A stretch of DNA of 11,584 nt from Acidobacteriota bacterium (lineage in GTDB: Bacteria > Acidobacteriota > Vicinamibacteria > Vicinamibacterales > UBA8438): contig WTGR01000465.1 in the NCBI GenBank assembly GCA_011523485.1, positions 1 through 11,584 of the forward strand, written 5' to 3'. The translations under genes and the position numbers were made by a program. Positions 5,190 to 11,584 of this stretch are shown piece by piece. A model generated the notes under the pieces. The model searched no databases and was not told the DNA's origin. It saw nothing but the letters and a program-made list of their open reading frames with translations. Position 1 is the stretch's first letter; each line of letters opens with the position of its first letter.

Positions 5190-8100
5190 ATGACGCTGTC
5201 GGAGCGCCTCGGCGGAAGCGTCGTTCCCGGCGGCTCCGGCCGGCATGCCGGAACCGCCGGGACGCGCTTGCACAAGTGGCGCCGCCGCGTGGCGAACGGC
5301 GACACCCGGCGCTTCGAGAAGCGGCTGCGGTGGGACGGCCTCGATGTCGAGTCCGCGCTCAGGTTGCTCGGCCCCGTACGCCTCAAGAATCCCGTTCCCC
5401 TGCCGGACTGGACCGGTGTTGTCGAAGCGGCAACCGCGACCACCGGACGCGATACGCCGTTCGATCATGCCATCGCCGGTCGAGAAGTCTTCGATCCGCG
5501 GAACCCGCAGCCGTTCGAGGAATTGCTGTGGCAACTGATACCGGAAGCGGGAAGGCGGCTGCTGGCGAACCTCGGAGCCTGTCGCGATCGGCTCTCCTCC
5601 GGAGCGCTTGTCGATCTCGCGCGCGGCCTCCTCGGCAGGCTGTGTCGAACGGCAGAGCGCACGCTCCTGGTCGAGTTCGACGTCTTTCGCTCTCGGCATC
5701 CGGGGCGTCCCCTGCTCCACGCACCCACGCCCTGGAAGCGCTCGCGGGGGATCTACCGCGATTTCGTCCGCGACATGGGCGGCGAGGGTCTGACGGGGTG
5801 GCTGTTGCGATATCCCATGCTCGCCCGGCTGCTGGCCACGTGCTGCGGGCAGTGGATTGCGGCCACGGTCGATCTCGTGCGGCGCCTCGATCGCGACGAG
5901 GACCTCCTCCGCGCCACCTTCGAGATTCAGGATCGACGACTCGAAATCGCCGGGGTGACTCCCGACCTGTCCGACCCGCATCGCGGGGGCCGCACGGTGT
6001 GCGCAATCAGATTCCGCTCCGGAGCGCGGCTCGTCTACAAGCCCCGACGGCTCGCCCTCGATCGCCATCTCTCCAACCTGCTCGCAGAGATCGAGGGGCT
6101 GCACAAGGACCTCGCGTCGAAACGGCTGAGAGTGATCGACCGCGGCGAGTACGGATGGGTCGAGTGGATCGATTCAGCTCCGTGCGCCGACACCGCCGCC
6201 GTCGAACGCTTCTATCGTCGGTCAGGCTCGCTGACGTGTCTCGCCTACATCCTCGGCGGCTCGGATCTCCACGCGGGCAACCTCATCGCCTGCGGCGACC
6301 AACCCGTGCCGGTCGATGTCGAGTGCATGACGGGAGCGCCGCTGGCCTCCCCGCACCGCGACGCCGCCGATCCGGCTCCGGGCGTTTCTCCACCCGGGAG
6401 CGTATTGCGCACCGGCCTGCCGCCCGTTGCCCGCAGCGGCGACGGCAACGTGTTCCGTATCGCCGGCGGCCTTGCGGACCCCGACTCCCGGCAGGCGCCG
6501 GAACACTCGGTCGCGCACGTGAATACCGACCGGATGGCGTGGCGCGGTCACACCATTCGTCGCGGGTCGGAACCGAACGCGCCGGTGCTCGACGGTTGCC
6601 GGCAGAGCGCATCGGCCTACCTGGAGCCGTTGATCGAGGGATTCCGGCAGATGTACAGGACGCTCAGCCACAACAGGGAGCGACTGCGGGCCGCCGAGGG
6701 GATCCGCCAACTGGAGCGTGAGGAGTTCCGGGTCCTGATCCGCGACACGCGCAGCTACGCCAGGCTTCTCGAAGACGCGCTGGGTCCACGGAACGTGACG
6801 TCGGGTCCCGATTGGAGCATCGCGCTGGATGTCCTGGCGGCCCCCGCCCTCACCGCGCACGAGCGCCCCCGTTGCTGGGCGACGCGCGCCGCGGAGCGTG
6901 TCGAGCTCGAAAGGCTGGACGTTCCCCTGTTCACCGGGAGCATGGCCGGCCCCAGCCTGCGGTCCGCGCCGGGAATCCGACTCGAAGAGCAGCTCGACCG
7001 GACGGGATACGCGATCTCCACCCGTCTCGCCCGACTGAATCCCGATGACCTGGAGCAACAGCTCCGCATTCTGCGAATGTCCTTCGCAATCGCCGGCGTC
7101 AAGCGCAGCTTCAGGGAACGGCGTGTGCGCGCCGGGAACTCTCGCAATCGGAAGCGGCCTCAGGGTCGCTCCCTCGTGGAAGTGCACTCCATCGTCGCTC
7201 TTCTGAAGCGTCTCGCACTCGACGAGGAGACCCGCGTCACCTGGTACGGCCCGGGCGGTCCTCCCGCCGGCACGGCGAGACTCGATCCGGTCGGGATCGA
7301 TCTGTTCGGCGGAACATCCGGCATCGCGCTGTTCCTGGCGGCGGCGGCGGACGTCACCGGCCGCCGCGACGCACGGGTTCTCGCCGCGCGCGTGTTCGAT
7401 CCGTTGTGCGAACGACTCCAGGGCAGCCGCACGTCGCCGCTCGATCTGGCGGCCGAGATCGGCATCGGCGGCGCCACCGGCCTCGGCGGGCTGATCTACG
7501 CCCTGGTCCACGCCGGCCGGTTCCTCGGCAGGCCCGACTATCTCGCCTCCGCCTCCACCGCAGCCCGCGGCATCGATCGAGACGCCATCCGAGCCGACGC
7601 CACGCTCGATGTCCTGTCCGGAACGGCCGGCGCCGTGCTGAGCCTGCTCGCCCTGCATCGGGCGACCGGCAACGAGCCTGCGCTGCAGACGGCCATCAGG
7701 TGCGGAGAGCACATCCTCGACAGCCGCCGGGCCGCTCCCGGTACCCGCCTGCGGACGTGGCGCACCCCGCACGGACCGATCGCGCCCGGGTTCGCGCACG
7801 GTCCGAGCGGGATCGGCTATGCCCTGCGCAGACTCGGGGACGGTGCCGGCATGCAAGTCTTCCGGGCCGCCGCGGCCGAGAGTTGGGCAGCCGAGGATTG
7901 GGGGGCCGAACCCCGGCGACCCGCGACGGATCGTGTCTCGCGGTCCGGACGCCCGCCGGCGACGCATGACTCGTCGGCCGCTCGGTCCCGGTCCTGGTGT
8001 CAGGGCACGGCCGGCATGGGACTTGCCCGCCTCGTTGATCTCGAAGATCGGGAAGCGCGGTCCACCGTCGAGGCGGCCATCGAAGCCGCCCCGAACCTGG

Positions 8101-8375
8101 CCGCCCCGGAAGCGGACGGTCTCTGCTGCGGACGACTGGGACGGGCGGAATTCCTGTTCTCGGCCGGACGTCGTCTCGGGCGCCGGAGCCTCTGCGAAGC
8201 GGCGCACGCCATCTGTCGCGAGACGGTTGCAGGCGCTCTGGCGGCAGGCCGCTATGCCACCGGGGCGGACGAGGGTTTCCGTCCCGGTCTGTTTCAGGGC
8301 GCGTCCGGCATCGGCTACCAACTGTTGCGCATGCATGCGCCGGACGCCGTGCCATCGGTACTTCTGTGGGAGTAG
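5190..8375 (+). CDS. lanM: Class II lanthipeptide synthetase LanM, three-Cys (CCG, ProcM-like) type
   Basis: Bifunctional cytosolic enzyme: the N-terminal domain phosphorylates and eliminates Ser/Thr to Dha/Dhb, and the C-terminal LanC-like domain adds Cys thiols to form (methyl)lanthionine. 1061 aa from ATG 5190, a normal LanM length; an ATG at 5133 would add 19 residues. Dehydratase residues look intact by comparison with CylM: Lys284 in VYKPR, Asp359/His361/Asn364 in GGSDLHAGN, Asp376 in PVDVE, Arg514 and Thr520 in RVLIRDT. The cyclase domain (about 690-1061) has DLFGGTSGIALFL, Asp807 in DVLSGTAG, His870 in GFAHGPSGIGYAL and zinc ligands Cys937 (WCQG) and Cys979-Cys980 (LCCG). Most LanMs have Cys-His (CHG) at the last pair; Cys-Cys marks the ProcM-like group. 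Oddities: Gln follows Cys937, where His or Tyr is usual, and the segment before it lacks the usual NWPDxR-like motif. Followed 5 nt later by the next gene. Confidence 0.95.
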   Translation: MTLSERLGGSVVPGGSGRHAGTAGTRLHKWRRRVANGDTRRFEKRLRWDGLDVESALRLLGPVRLKNPVPLPDWTGVVEAATATTGRDTPFDHAIAGREVFDPRNPQPFEELLWQLIPEAGRRLLANLGACRDRLSSGALVDLARGLLGRLCRTAERTLLVEFDVFRSRHPGRPLLHAPTPWKRSRGIYRDFVRDMGGEGLTGWLLRYPMLARLLATCCGQWIAATVDLVRRLDRDEDLLRATFEIQDRRLEIAGVTPDLSDPHRGGRTVCAIRFRSGARLVYKPRRLALDRHLSNLLAEIEGLHKDLASKRLRVIDRGEYGWVEWIDSAPCADTAAVERFYRRSGSLTCLAYILGGSDLHAGNLIACGDQPVPVDVECMTGAPLASPHRDAADPAPGVSPPGSVLRTGLPPVARSGDGNVFRIAGGLADPDSRQAPEHSVAHVNTDRMAWRGHTIRRGSEPNAPVLDGCRQSASAYLEPLIEGFRQMYRTLSHNRERLRAAEGIRQLEREEFRVLIRDTRSYARLLEDALGPRNVTSGPDWSIALDVLAAPALTAHERPRCWATRAAERVELERLDVPLFTGSMAGPSLRSAPGIRLEEQLDRTGYAISTRLARLNPDDLEQQLRILRMSFAIAGVKRSFRERRVRAGNSRNRKRPQGRSLVEVHSIVALLKRLALDEETRVTWYGPGGPPAGTARLDPVGIDLFGGTSGIALFLAAAADVTGRRDARVLAARVFDPLCERLQGSRTSPLDLAAEIGIGGATGLGGLIYALVHAGRFLGRPDYLASASTAARGIDRDAIRADATLDVLSGTAGAVLSLLALHRATGNEPALQTAIRCGEHILDSRRAAPGTRLRTWRTPHGPIAPGFAHGPSGIGYALRRLGDGAGMQVFRAAAAESWAAEDWGAEPRRPATDRVSRSGRPPATHDSSAARSRSWCQGTAGMGLARLVDLEDREARSTVEAAIEAAPNLAAPEADGLCCGRLGRAEFLFSAGRRLGRRSLCEAAHAICRETVAGALAAGRYATGADEGFRPGLFQGASGIGYQLLRMHAPDAVPSVLLWE
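8368..8372 (+). promoter_or_regulatory. Shine-Dalgarno choosing ATG 8381
   Basis: GGGAG, overlapping the end of lanM, lies 8 nt before ATG 8381. A GTG at 8366 would start the same frame 5 residues earlier but has no such site, so ATG 8381 is used. Confidence 0.6.
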
Positions 8376-8380
8376 ACCGC

Positions 8381-9520
8381 ATGTTCTCGCTCGCCGGCAC
8401 ACTCGACGCGATGCGCCCCCACCTGCCGGGCGCTCTGGTTTCCGCGGACGCCTTCGAGCACGCACGGGCGGTTGTGGACCACCTCGAGGCGGAGGTCACG
8501 AACGGCATCTACTTCGAGTGCCGGCTGCGGAACGGCTCGTCGCGGGTCGATCTGGTCATCGCCGTGCACGCGGACGGCGCCGCGCTCCTCGCTGACGCGA
8601 ACGGATGCGAGGCCCGCGCCCGCCGGCATGCGCAACCCGGGGGGCGCCGACTCTCCGCATTCTGCCGGCGGTGGACGGCGCCGACTTCGCGGCTGCGCAC
8701 GCTGGTCGATCACCTCTGGCTCGAATACGACGTCGAGCAGGGAAGGTCCGCAGACGAGGCCGCCCGGTCCGGACCGGGAGTGTTCTGCAGCCTGCGAGGG
8801 TCGCACGGGGCGGCCTACCCGGCCCGGGCGCTGCGCCGTAGCGTGATCGAGGCGATCGAGGCGCTGACCGGACACCAGGCGTCGCGTACGGTCCGGGAGT
8901 GTCTGCACACCTGCTTTGCTCGCCTTCCGGCGGAGACCGGCGTGCCGCATGTCGGTCTCATGTTCGGCCGCGATGCGCCGACCGTCCGGATTTGCATCGC
9001 CAGGCTGCCGGCGGCAGGCGCCGCGGACTTGCTCGCCGACACCGCGGGGGTCGGCGGCGGAGACCTCGCCGAAATCACCCGCCTGGCGTCACTCCCCGAC
9101 GGCCCCGGGGGACCGCTGTACGTTCCGATGCTGCACCTCGACATCGACGAGCGGCGCGGCTTCATACCGCGCGTCGGGATTGAGCGGCAGTTCGCCCATG
9201 CGTGTCAGCTCACCGGCCGCACGGGAGCCGGCGAGCGGCAGCTCCTCGATGCCCTGACTGCGCTCGGCCTCTGCTCGCGAGAAAAGCGCGACGCCCTCCT
9301 GAAGTGGCCCGGACGCGCGCTTGCGCTGATGCCGCACGAAGTCTGGTGGAGCGTGGTCGAACGGCGGGTCAACCACGTCAAGTTCGTCTACGAACCCCGT
9401 TCCGGGGTCGAGACGAAGGGCTATCTCTTCGCGAGACATCGCCCGCACCGCGGGAACAGTCGACCGAAGAGCCCAACCGGCACGCACCGGAAGCAACCAT
9501 CGAACTCGAACTGCCGGTGA
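8381..9520 (+). CDS. Conserved-looking protein of unknown function in the lanM operon
   Basis: A 379-aa soluble-looking protein with no signal peptide or membrane span. I cannot assign a function. Landmarks are IYFECRL (43-49), SRVDLVI, HLWLEYD (111-117), PGVFCSL (132-138), CFARLP (168-173), HVGLMFGR (180-187), LHLDID (231-236), FIPRVGIE (241-248) and NHVKFVYEP (331-339). This order (an xFECRL strand, a W-x-E-[YF]-D block, a P-[GS]-V-F block, a VG-x-M block and a PR-x-G-x-E block) resembles uncharacterised proteins I recall next to LanM and other RiPP enzymes in cyanobacteria and actinobacteria; that recall is not verified. The tail (about 355-379) is basic and looks disordered. It starts 5 nt after lanM and ends 50 nt before the second peptide, so a tailoring, chaperone or immunity role is plausible by position only. 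No known catalytic motif is seen. Confidence 0.8.
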   Translation: MFSLAGTLDAMRPHLPGALVSADAFEHARAVVDHLEAEVTNGIYFECRLRNGSSRVDLVIAVHADGAALLADANGCEARARRHAQPGGRRLSAFCRRWTAPTSRLRTLVDHLWLEYDVEQGRSADEAARSGPGVFCSLRGSHGAAYPARALRRSVIEAIEALTGHQASRTVRECLHTCFARLPAETGVPHVGLMFGRDAPTVRICIARLPAAGAADLLADTAGVGGGDLAEITRLASLPDGPGGPLYVPMLHLDIDERRGFIPRVGIERQFAHACQLTGRTGAGERQLLDALTALGLCSREKRDALLKWPGRALALMPHEVWWSVVERRVNHVKFVYEPRSGVETKGYLFARHRPHRGNSRPKSPTGTHRKQPSNSNCR

Positions 9521-9560
9521 TGGCGGTCGACGCCTGCGACCCCGATCCGGACCCAAAGAA

Positions 9561-9564
9561 AGGA
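9561..9564 (+). promoter_or_regulatory. Shine-Dalgarno of the second peptide gene
   Basis: AGGA within AAAGAAAGGAAAC lies 6 nt before ATG 9571. The purine-rich tract stands out in a GC-rich background and supports translation of this short gene. Confidence 0.65.
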
Positions 9565-9570
9565 AACATC

Positions 9571-9753
9571 ATGAAGCCATCGGAAGAACTCTCGAACGCG
9601 GATCACGGGCGCGCGCTCCACGGGCAGGTCTCCGACGAGGATCTCGAAGCCGTCACCGGCGGCCTGTTGCGACCGCTGGACCCGAACGGCTACGAAGACC
9701 ATCGAATCGGCGGCGGATCGGAATCGGGACATGACGACACCGCCGACGAGTAA
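9571..9753 (+). CDS. Second Gly-Gly leader peptide, Cys-free core (60 aa)
   Basis: Short peptide gene with its own ribosome-binding site. Residues 1-31 form a classic class II leader whose end, VSDEDLEAVTGG, has the acidic helix and Gly-Gly motif recognised by C39 peptidases and LanM enzymes. This is not the long NHLP leader of the first precursor. The remainder (32-60) begins LLRPLDPNGYEDH, contains a GGG stretch near 47-49 and ends in an acidic SESGHDDTADE tail. It has two Ser and one Thr but no Cys, so it cannot make lanthionine alone. It may be a second, non-lanthionine RiPP, a partner peptide, or a decayed precursor. The last 23 nt overlap the next gene. Peptide call is good; function is open. 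Confidence 0.8.
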   Translation: MKPSEELSNADHGRALHGQVSDEDLEAVTGGLLRPLDPNGYEDHRIGGGSESGHDDTADE

Positions 9754-10423
9754 CGCCGACTCCTCCGGAGACGCAGGCCCCCGGCACACGGCCGGCACGG
9801 CGGTCACAGCCCGCGCCGTGTCCCTGCAGTGGTGCCTCGGCGGCCTGCTGGCGGCCCCGTTCGCCATTTTGCCGCACGAGGTCGGCCACTACCTCGTGCT
9901 TCTCGCGTTCGGTGTCCCGGATCTCACCCTGCACTACGTGGCCGTCACATGGGATCTGCGAGAGTTCTGGGAGGCGATCCAGCGCGCCGACTTCGACGGC
10001 GCCAACGCCGTGGTCCCGGTCTGGGCAGTGGCGCTGTCCGACGCCATGGGACCGATGGTCACCTACGCCATCGTGGCGGGATGCTGCTACGGCTGCGTCA
10101 GATGGCGTCCTCTCCCAGCCTTCGTCGCCGTAGCCGTCCTCTCGCAGTTGCGGATTCGGGCCGGTGTCAATCATGTCGTGCGAGAAGCGCTCGGCATCGA
10201 CAGGCCGGCCAACTTCGACGAGCTGCGGGTCGCCGTATTGACCGGCATTCCGGTAGAGGCGCTCGTGGGGTTCGCGCTGCTGACGCTGCTGGTCTCCGTT
10301 GCCTGGCTGTCACGGTTCCTGCCACCCGGGCGGCGCCTGGTGGCGGTCGCCTCGATGACCGGCGGCATGGCCGTCAGCCTGTACCTCTACGCCGGCGTCA
10401 TCGGCCCGTGGCTGCTGCCGTAG
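9731..10423 (+). CDS. Membrane zinc-metalloprotease-like protein (M50B-like, HEVGH)
   Basis: A 230-aa multi-span membrane protein. After a polar N-terminus (1-28) comes a hydrophobic span holding the HExxH motif: His49-Glu50-x-x-His53 in FAILPHEVGHYLVLLAFGVP. Further spans lie at about 92-122 (with SDAMGPMVTYAIV, recalling the AGP segment of M50-like families), 128-142, 168-192 and 203-229. A candidate third zinc ligand is Asp163 or Glu164 in NFDELRVAVLTGIP. The HExxH inside a membrane span followed by G-x-P fits site-2-protease-like or M50B-like peptidases, though the usual NPDG-type second motif is not clear. ATG 9731 lies within the end of the Gly-Gly peptide gene, so the two are probably co-translated, suggesting the peptide as substrate. 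Leader processing, immunity or envelope signalling are alternatives. Ends the rightward operon. Confidence 0.78.
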   Translation: MTTPPTSNADSSGDAGPRHTAGTAVTARAVSLQWCLGGLLAAPFAILPHEVGHYLVLLAFGVPDLTLHYVAVTWDLREFWEAIQRADFDGANAVVPVWAVALSDAMGPMVTYAIVAGCCYGCVRWRPLPAFVAVAVLSQLRIRAGVNHVVREALGIDRPANFDELRVAVLTGIPVEALVGFALLTLLVSVAWLSRFLPPGRRLVAVASMTGGMAVSLYLYAGVIGPWLLP

Positions 10424-10516
10424 CGCCCCGCAACGCCTCGCAGGTCGGATTTCGGCCCATCCCCGAAGCCGTCGCCGAACGCGACCGCCGAGAGCGCGTC
10501 GCGGCTCGGGCGCTAC
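10420..10516. terminator. Possible bidirectional terminator region between convergent genes
   Basis: The two converging genes end 89 bp apart. GTAGCGCCC (10420-10428) is inverted as GGGCGCTAC (10508-10516), each copy covering one of the TAG stop codons. Inside, CCGA-A-CGCGAC (10475-10485) can pair with GTCGCG-GC-TCGG (10498-10509) as a hairpin. Neither stem has a following T-run, so intrinsic termination is unproven. Confidence 0.3.
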
Positions 10517-11469
10517 TGCCCCACCGCGTCCAGGTCGAGCACCAGATCGGTCACGATACGGACGGCGCGCGTCATGGCCTCCGGTTCCAGCTTGTCCGCG
10601 GTGTCGCGCTCGGTATGGATGGTTCTCAGGATCGGCGGCGTGAGCGCGCCGCGCAGCGTGGCGGACACGTCGCCGTTGAGGAACAGCCAGGCGCGATGCG
10701 CTTCCTCGGCCGGCAGCACGGCGAGCGAGACGGCGGGAATGCCCGCCCGCTGGAAGCTCCGGTCGTCGCTCGGCGGCATGCGAGGCGTGCCCACGCAGGC
10801 GACGGCGTGACGACCGCAGACACCGTGCACGCGGCCGGCCAGAGGGTGCGCGGCGGAAAGATCGCCGGGGCCGTACAGCAGCGTGTCCCCATACGCCACG
10901 ATGTCCACGTTGACCATCACGGCGCCGGGCGCCGGATCGAGCGACCGCACGTACGCGCGGGATCCGAGCAACCCGAGCTCCTCCATGTCGAAGAAGACGA
11001 CGTGGACCACGCCCTGCAAGTTCGCGTCCCGGAGGGTCTCGGCCATGCGCAGCAGCACCAGCACGCCGGCCGCGTTGTCGACCAGCCCGTGGCTGAGCGT
11101 GCCGTCGTCCAGCCGGTCGGCGTCGAAGTGTCCCCCAACGACGATCCGCGGCGGACCGGCGCCGAGGCTTACCACCACGTTGTGGCCTTCCGTCCGGTCG
11201 TCGTCCGCGTCCGTCCCGGAAAACGTCTGTAACGCGTAGGGCAAACCGCGTCGTTGCAGCTCCTCTTCGAGGGCGGCGAGCCGCAGATCGTTCGTCGGCT
11301 GGACGAAACGCCGCGCAACGTCGATCACGTCGTCCGTGAAGGGCGCCGGCAGAGGTCGCGGCGCAATGGGCGCCGCGGTTTCCTGGGCGCCCGCCCCGAT
11401 GCAACCTGCCCCGGGCAGAAGAAGGGCGAGCAGCAACAGGTGAACCCTGACGATACTTCGCGTTCGCAT
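10513..11469 (-). CDS. M28-family zinc metallopeptidase with signal peptide (possible lipoprotein)
   Basis: Exported aminopeptidase-like enzyme of 318 aa. The N-terminus is basic then strongly hydrophobic (VHLLLLALLLPGAGC); Cys23 could be a lipid-attachment site, but the -3 residue is Gly, so the lipobox is imperfect. The M28 zinc set is complete: His114 in GGHFDAD, Asp131 in GLVDNAAG, catalytic Glu163 and ligand Glu164 in DMEELGLLGS, Asp189 in VNVDIVAYGD, His285 in TIHTERDT. SDDRSF (234-239) matches the family's substrate-side loop. GGGAG lies about 9 nt before ATG 11469. It converges on the lanthipeptide operon and has its own orientation, so it is probably a neighbour, though a role in trimming the exported peptide cannot be excluded. 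Family call is firm, substrate unknown. Confidence 0.93.
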   Translation of the reverse strand: MRTRSIVRVHLLLLALLLPGAGCIGAGAQETAAPIAPRPLPAPFTDDVIDVARRFVQPTNDLRLAALEEELQRRGLPYALQTFSGTDADDDRTEGHNVVVSLGAGPPRIVVGGHFDADRLDDGTLSHGLVDNAAGVLVLLRMAETLRDANLQGVVHVVFFDMEELGLLGSRAYVRSLDPAPGAVMVNVDIVAYGDTLLYGPGDLSAAHPLAGRVHGVCGRHAVACVGTPRMPPSDDRSFQRAGIPAVSLAVLPAEEAHRAWLFLNGDVSATLRGALTPPILRTIHTERDTADKLEPEAMTRAVRIVTDLVLDLDAVGQ

Positions 11470-11529
11470 ATCTTCTGCTCCCGGAATCCGGACTTCCGCC
11501 CCTTGTCACCCGGAACGGTAAGGAAAGGT

Positions 11530-11584
11530 TGGAGGCGCCGCCCGGATTTGAACCGGGGATGGAGGTTTTGCAGACCTCTGCCTT
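11530..11584 (-). tRNA. tRNA-Cys (GCA), 5' part cut by window edge
   Basis: Read on the minus strand: anticodon stem GAGGT/ACCTC closes loop CTGCAAA with anticodon GCA (plus-strand 11569-11571). Then comes variable loop CATC, T arm CCGGG pairing around TTCAAAT, acceptor 3' strand CGGCGCC (11534-11540), discriminator U (11533) and encoded CCA (11530-11532). U73 with GCA is diagnostic of tRNA-Cys. The 5' acceptor strand and most of the D arm lie beyond the right edge. It reads toward the M28 peptidase gene, which begins 60 nt downstream. Confidence 0.95.

Noticed and set aside
6222..8465. Long minus-strand open frame opposite lanM
   Set aside because: Low-complexity Arg/Gly composition and no motifs; lanM on the plus strand has complete catalytic residues. 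A consequence of high GC.
9829..11232. Plus-strand open frame running across the HEVGH gene, the gap and the M28 gene
   Set aside because: Arg/His-rich shadow; it crosses two convergent real genes with complete motifs.
1..11584. CRISPR arrays, insertion sequences, phage genes, radical-SAM or epimerase genes of a proteusin pathway
   Set aside because: No repeat-spacer pattern, transposase, integrase or CxxxCxxC radical-SAM motif was seen in the convincing genes. The NHLP leader therefore belongs to a LanM pathway, not a proteusin one, on what is visible.

Overview
The window holds most of a class II lanthipeptide (RiPP) biosynthesis and export locus from a Gram-negative, high-GC bacterium. 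The Gram-negative assignment rests on a dedicated TolC-type outer-membrane channel and an HlyD-type adaptor. The GC-rich codon use, the NHLP/NHLM-type genes and the M28 peptidase lipoprotein-like gene would fit Acidobacteriota (Vicinamibacteria-like) or another high-GC environmental phylum, but the window has no taxonomic marker beyond a partial tRNA, so this is inference.

Layout. (1) Leftward export operon, 4091 to 1: TolC-like outer-membrane channel, NHLM-type HlyD adaptor, then a C39-peptidase ABC transporter (LanT) that runs off the left edge. The genes are packed at 4-nt overlap (TolC/HlyD) and 2-nt spacing (HlyD/LanT). (2) A divergent control region of about 720 bp (4092-4814). It has a textbook sigma-54 (-24/-12) promoter pointing right, a near-match pointing left, and a coding-looking but frameshifted stretch on the minus strand. 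(3) Rightward biosynthetic operon: a 100-aa precursor with an NHLP (nitrile-hydratase-alpha-like) leader ending in Gly-Gly and a 16-residue Cys/Thr core; a LanM synthetase of the three-Cys zinc (ProcM-like 'CCG') type; an uncharacterised 379-aa protein; a second, 60-aa Gly-Gly leader peptide whose core has no cysteine; and a multi-span membrane protein with an HEVGH zinc-metalloprotease motif that overlaps the second peptide gene. (4) A convergent M28-family metallopeptidase with a signal peptide, followed by a tRNA-Cys cut by the right edge. These two look like ordinary flanking chromosome.

How it would work together: LanM dehydrates and cyclises the NHLP precursor. The C39 domain of LanT cuts after Gly-Gly during export, and LanT, HlyD and TolC form a channel across both membranes. 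The roles of the Cys-free second peptide, the HEVGH membrane protein and the 379-aa protein are not settled by the sequence and are the least conventional parts. The sigma-54 promoter suggests that an enhancer-binding activator, not visible here, switches the locus on.
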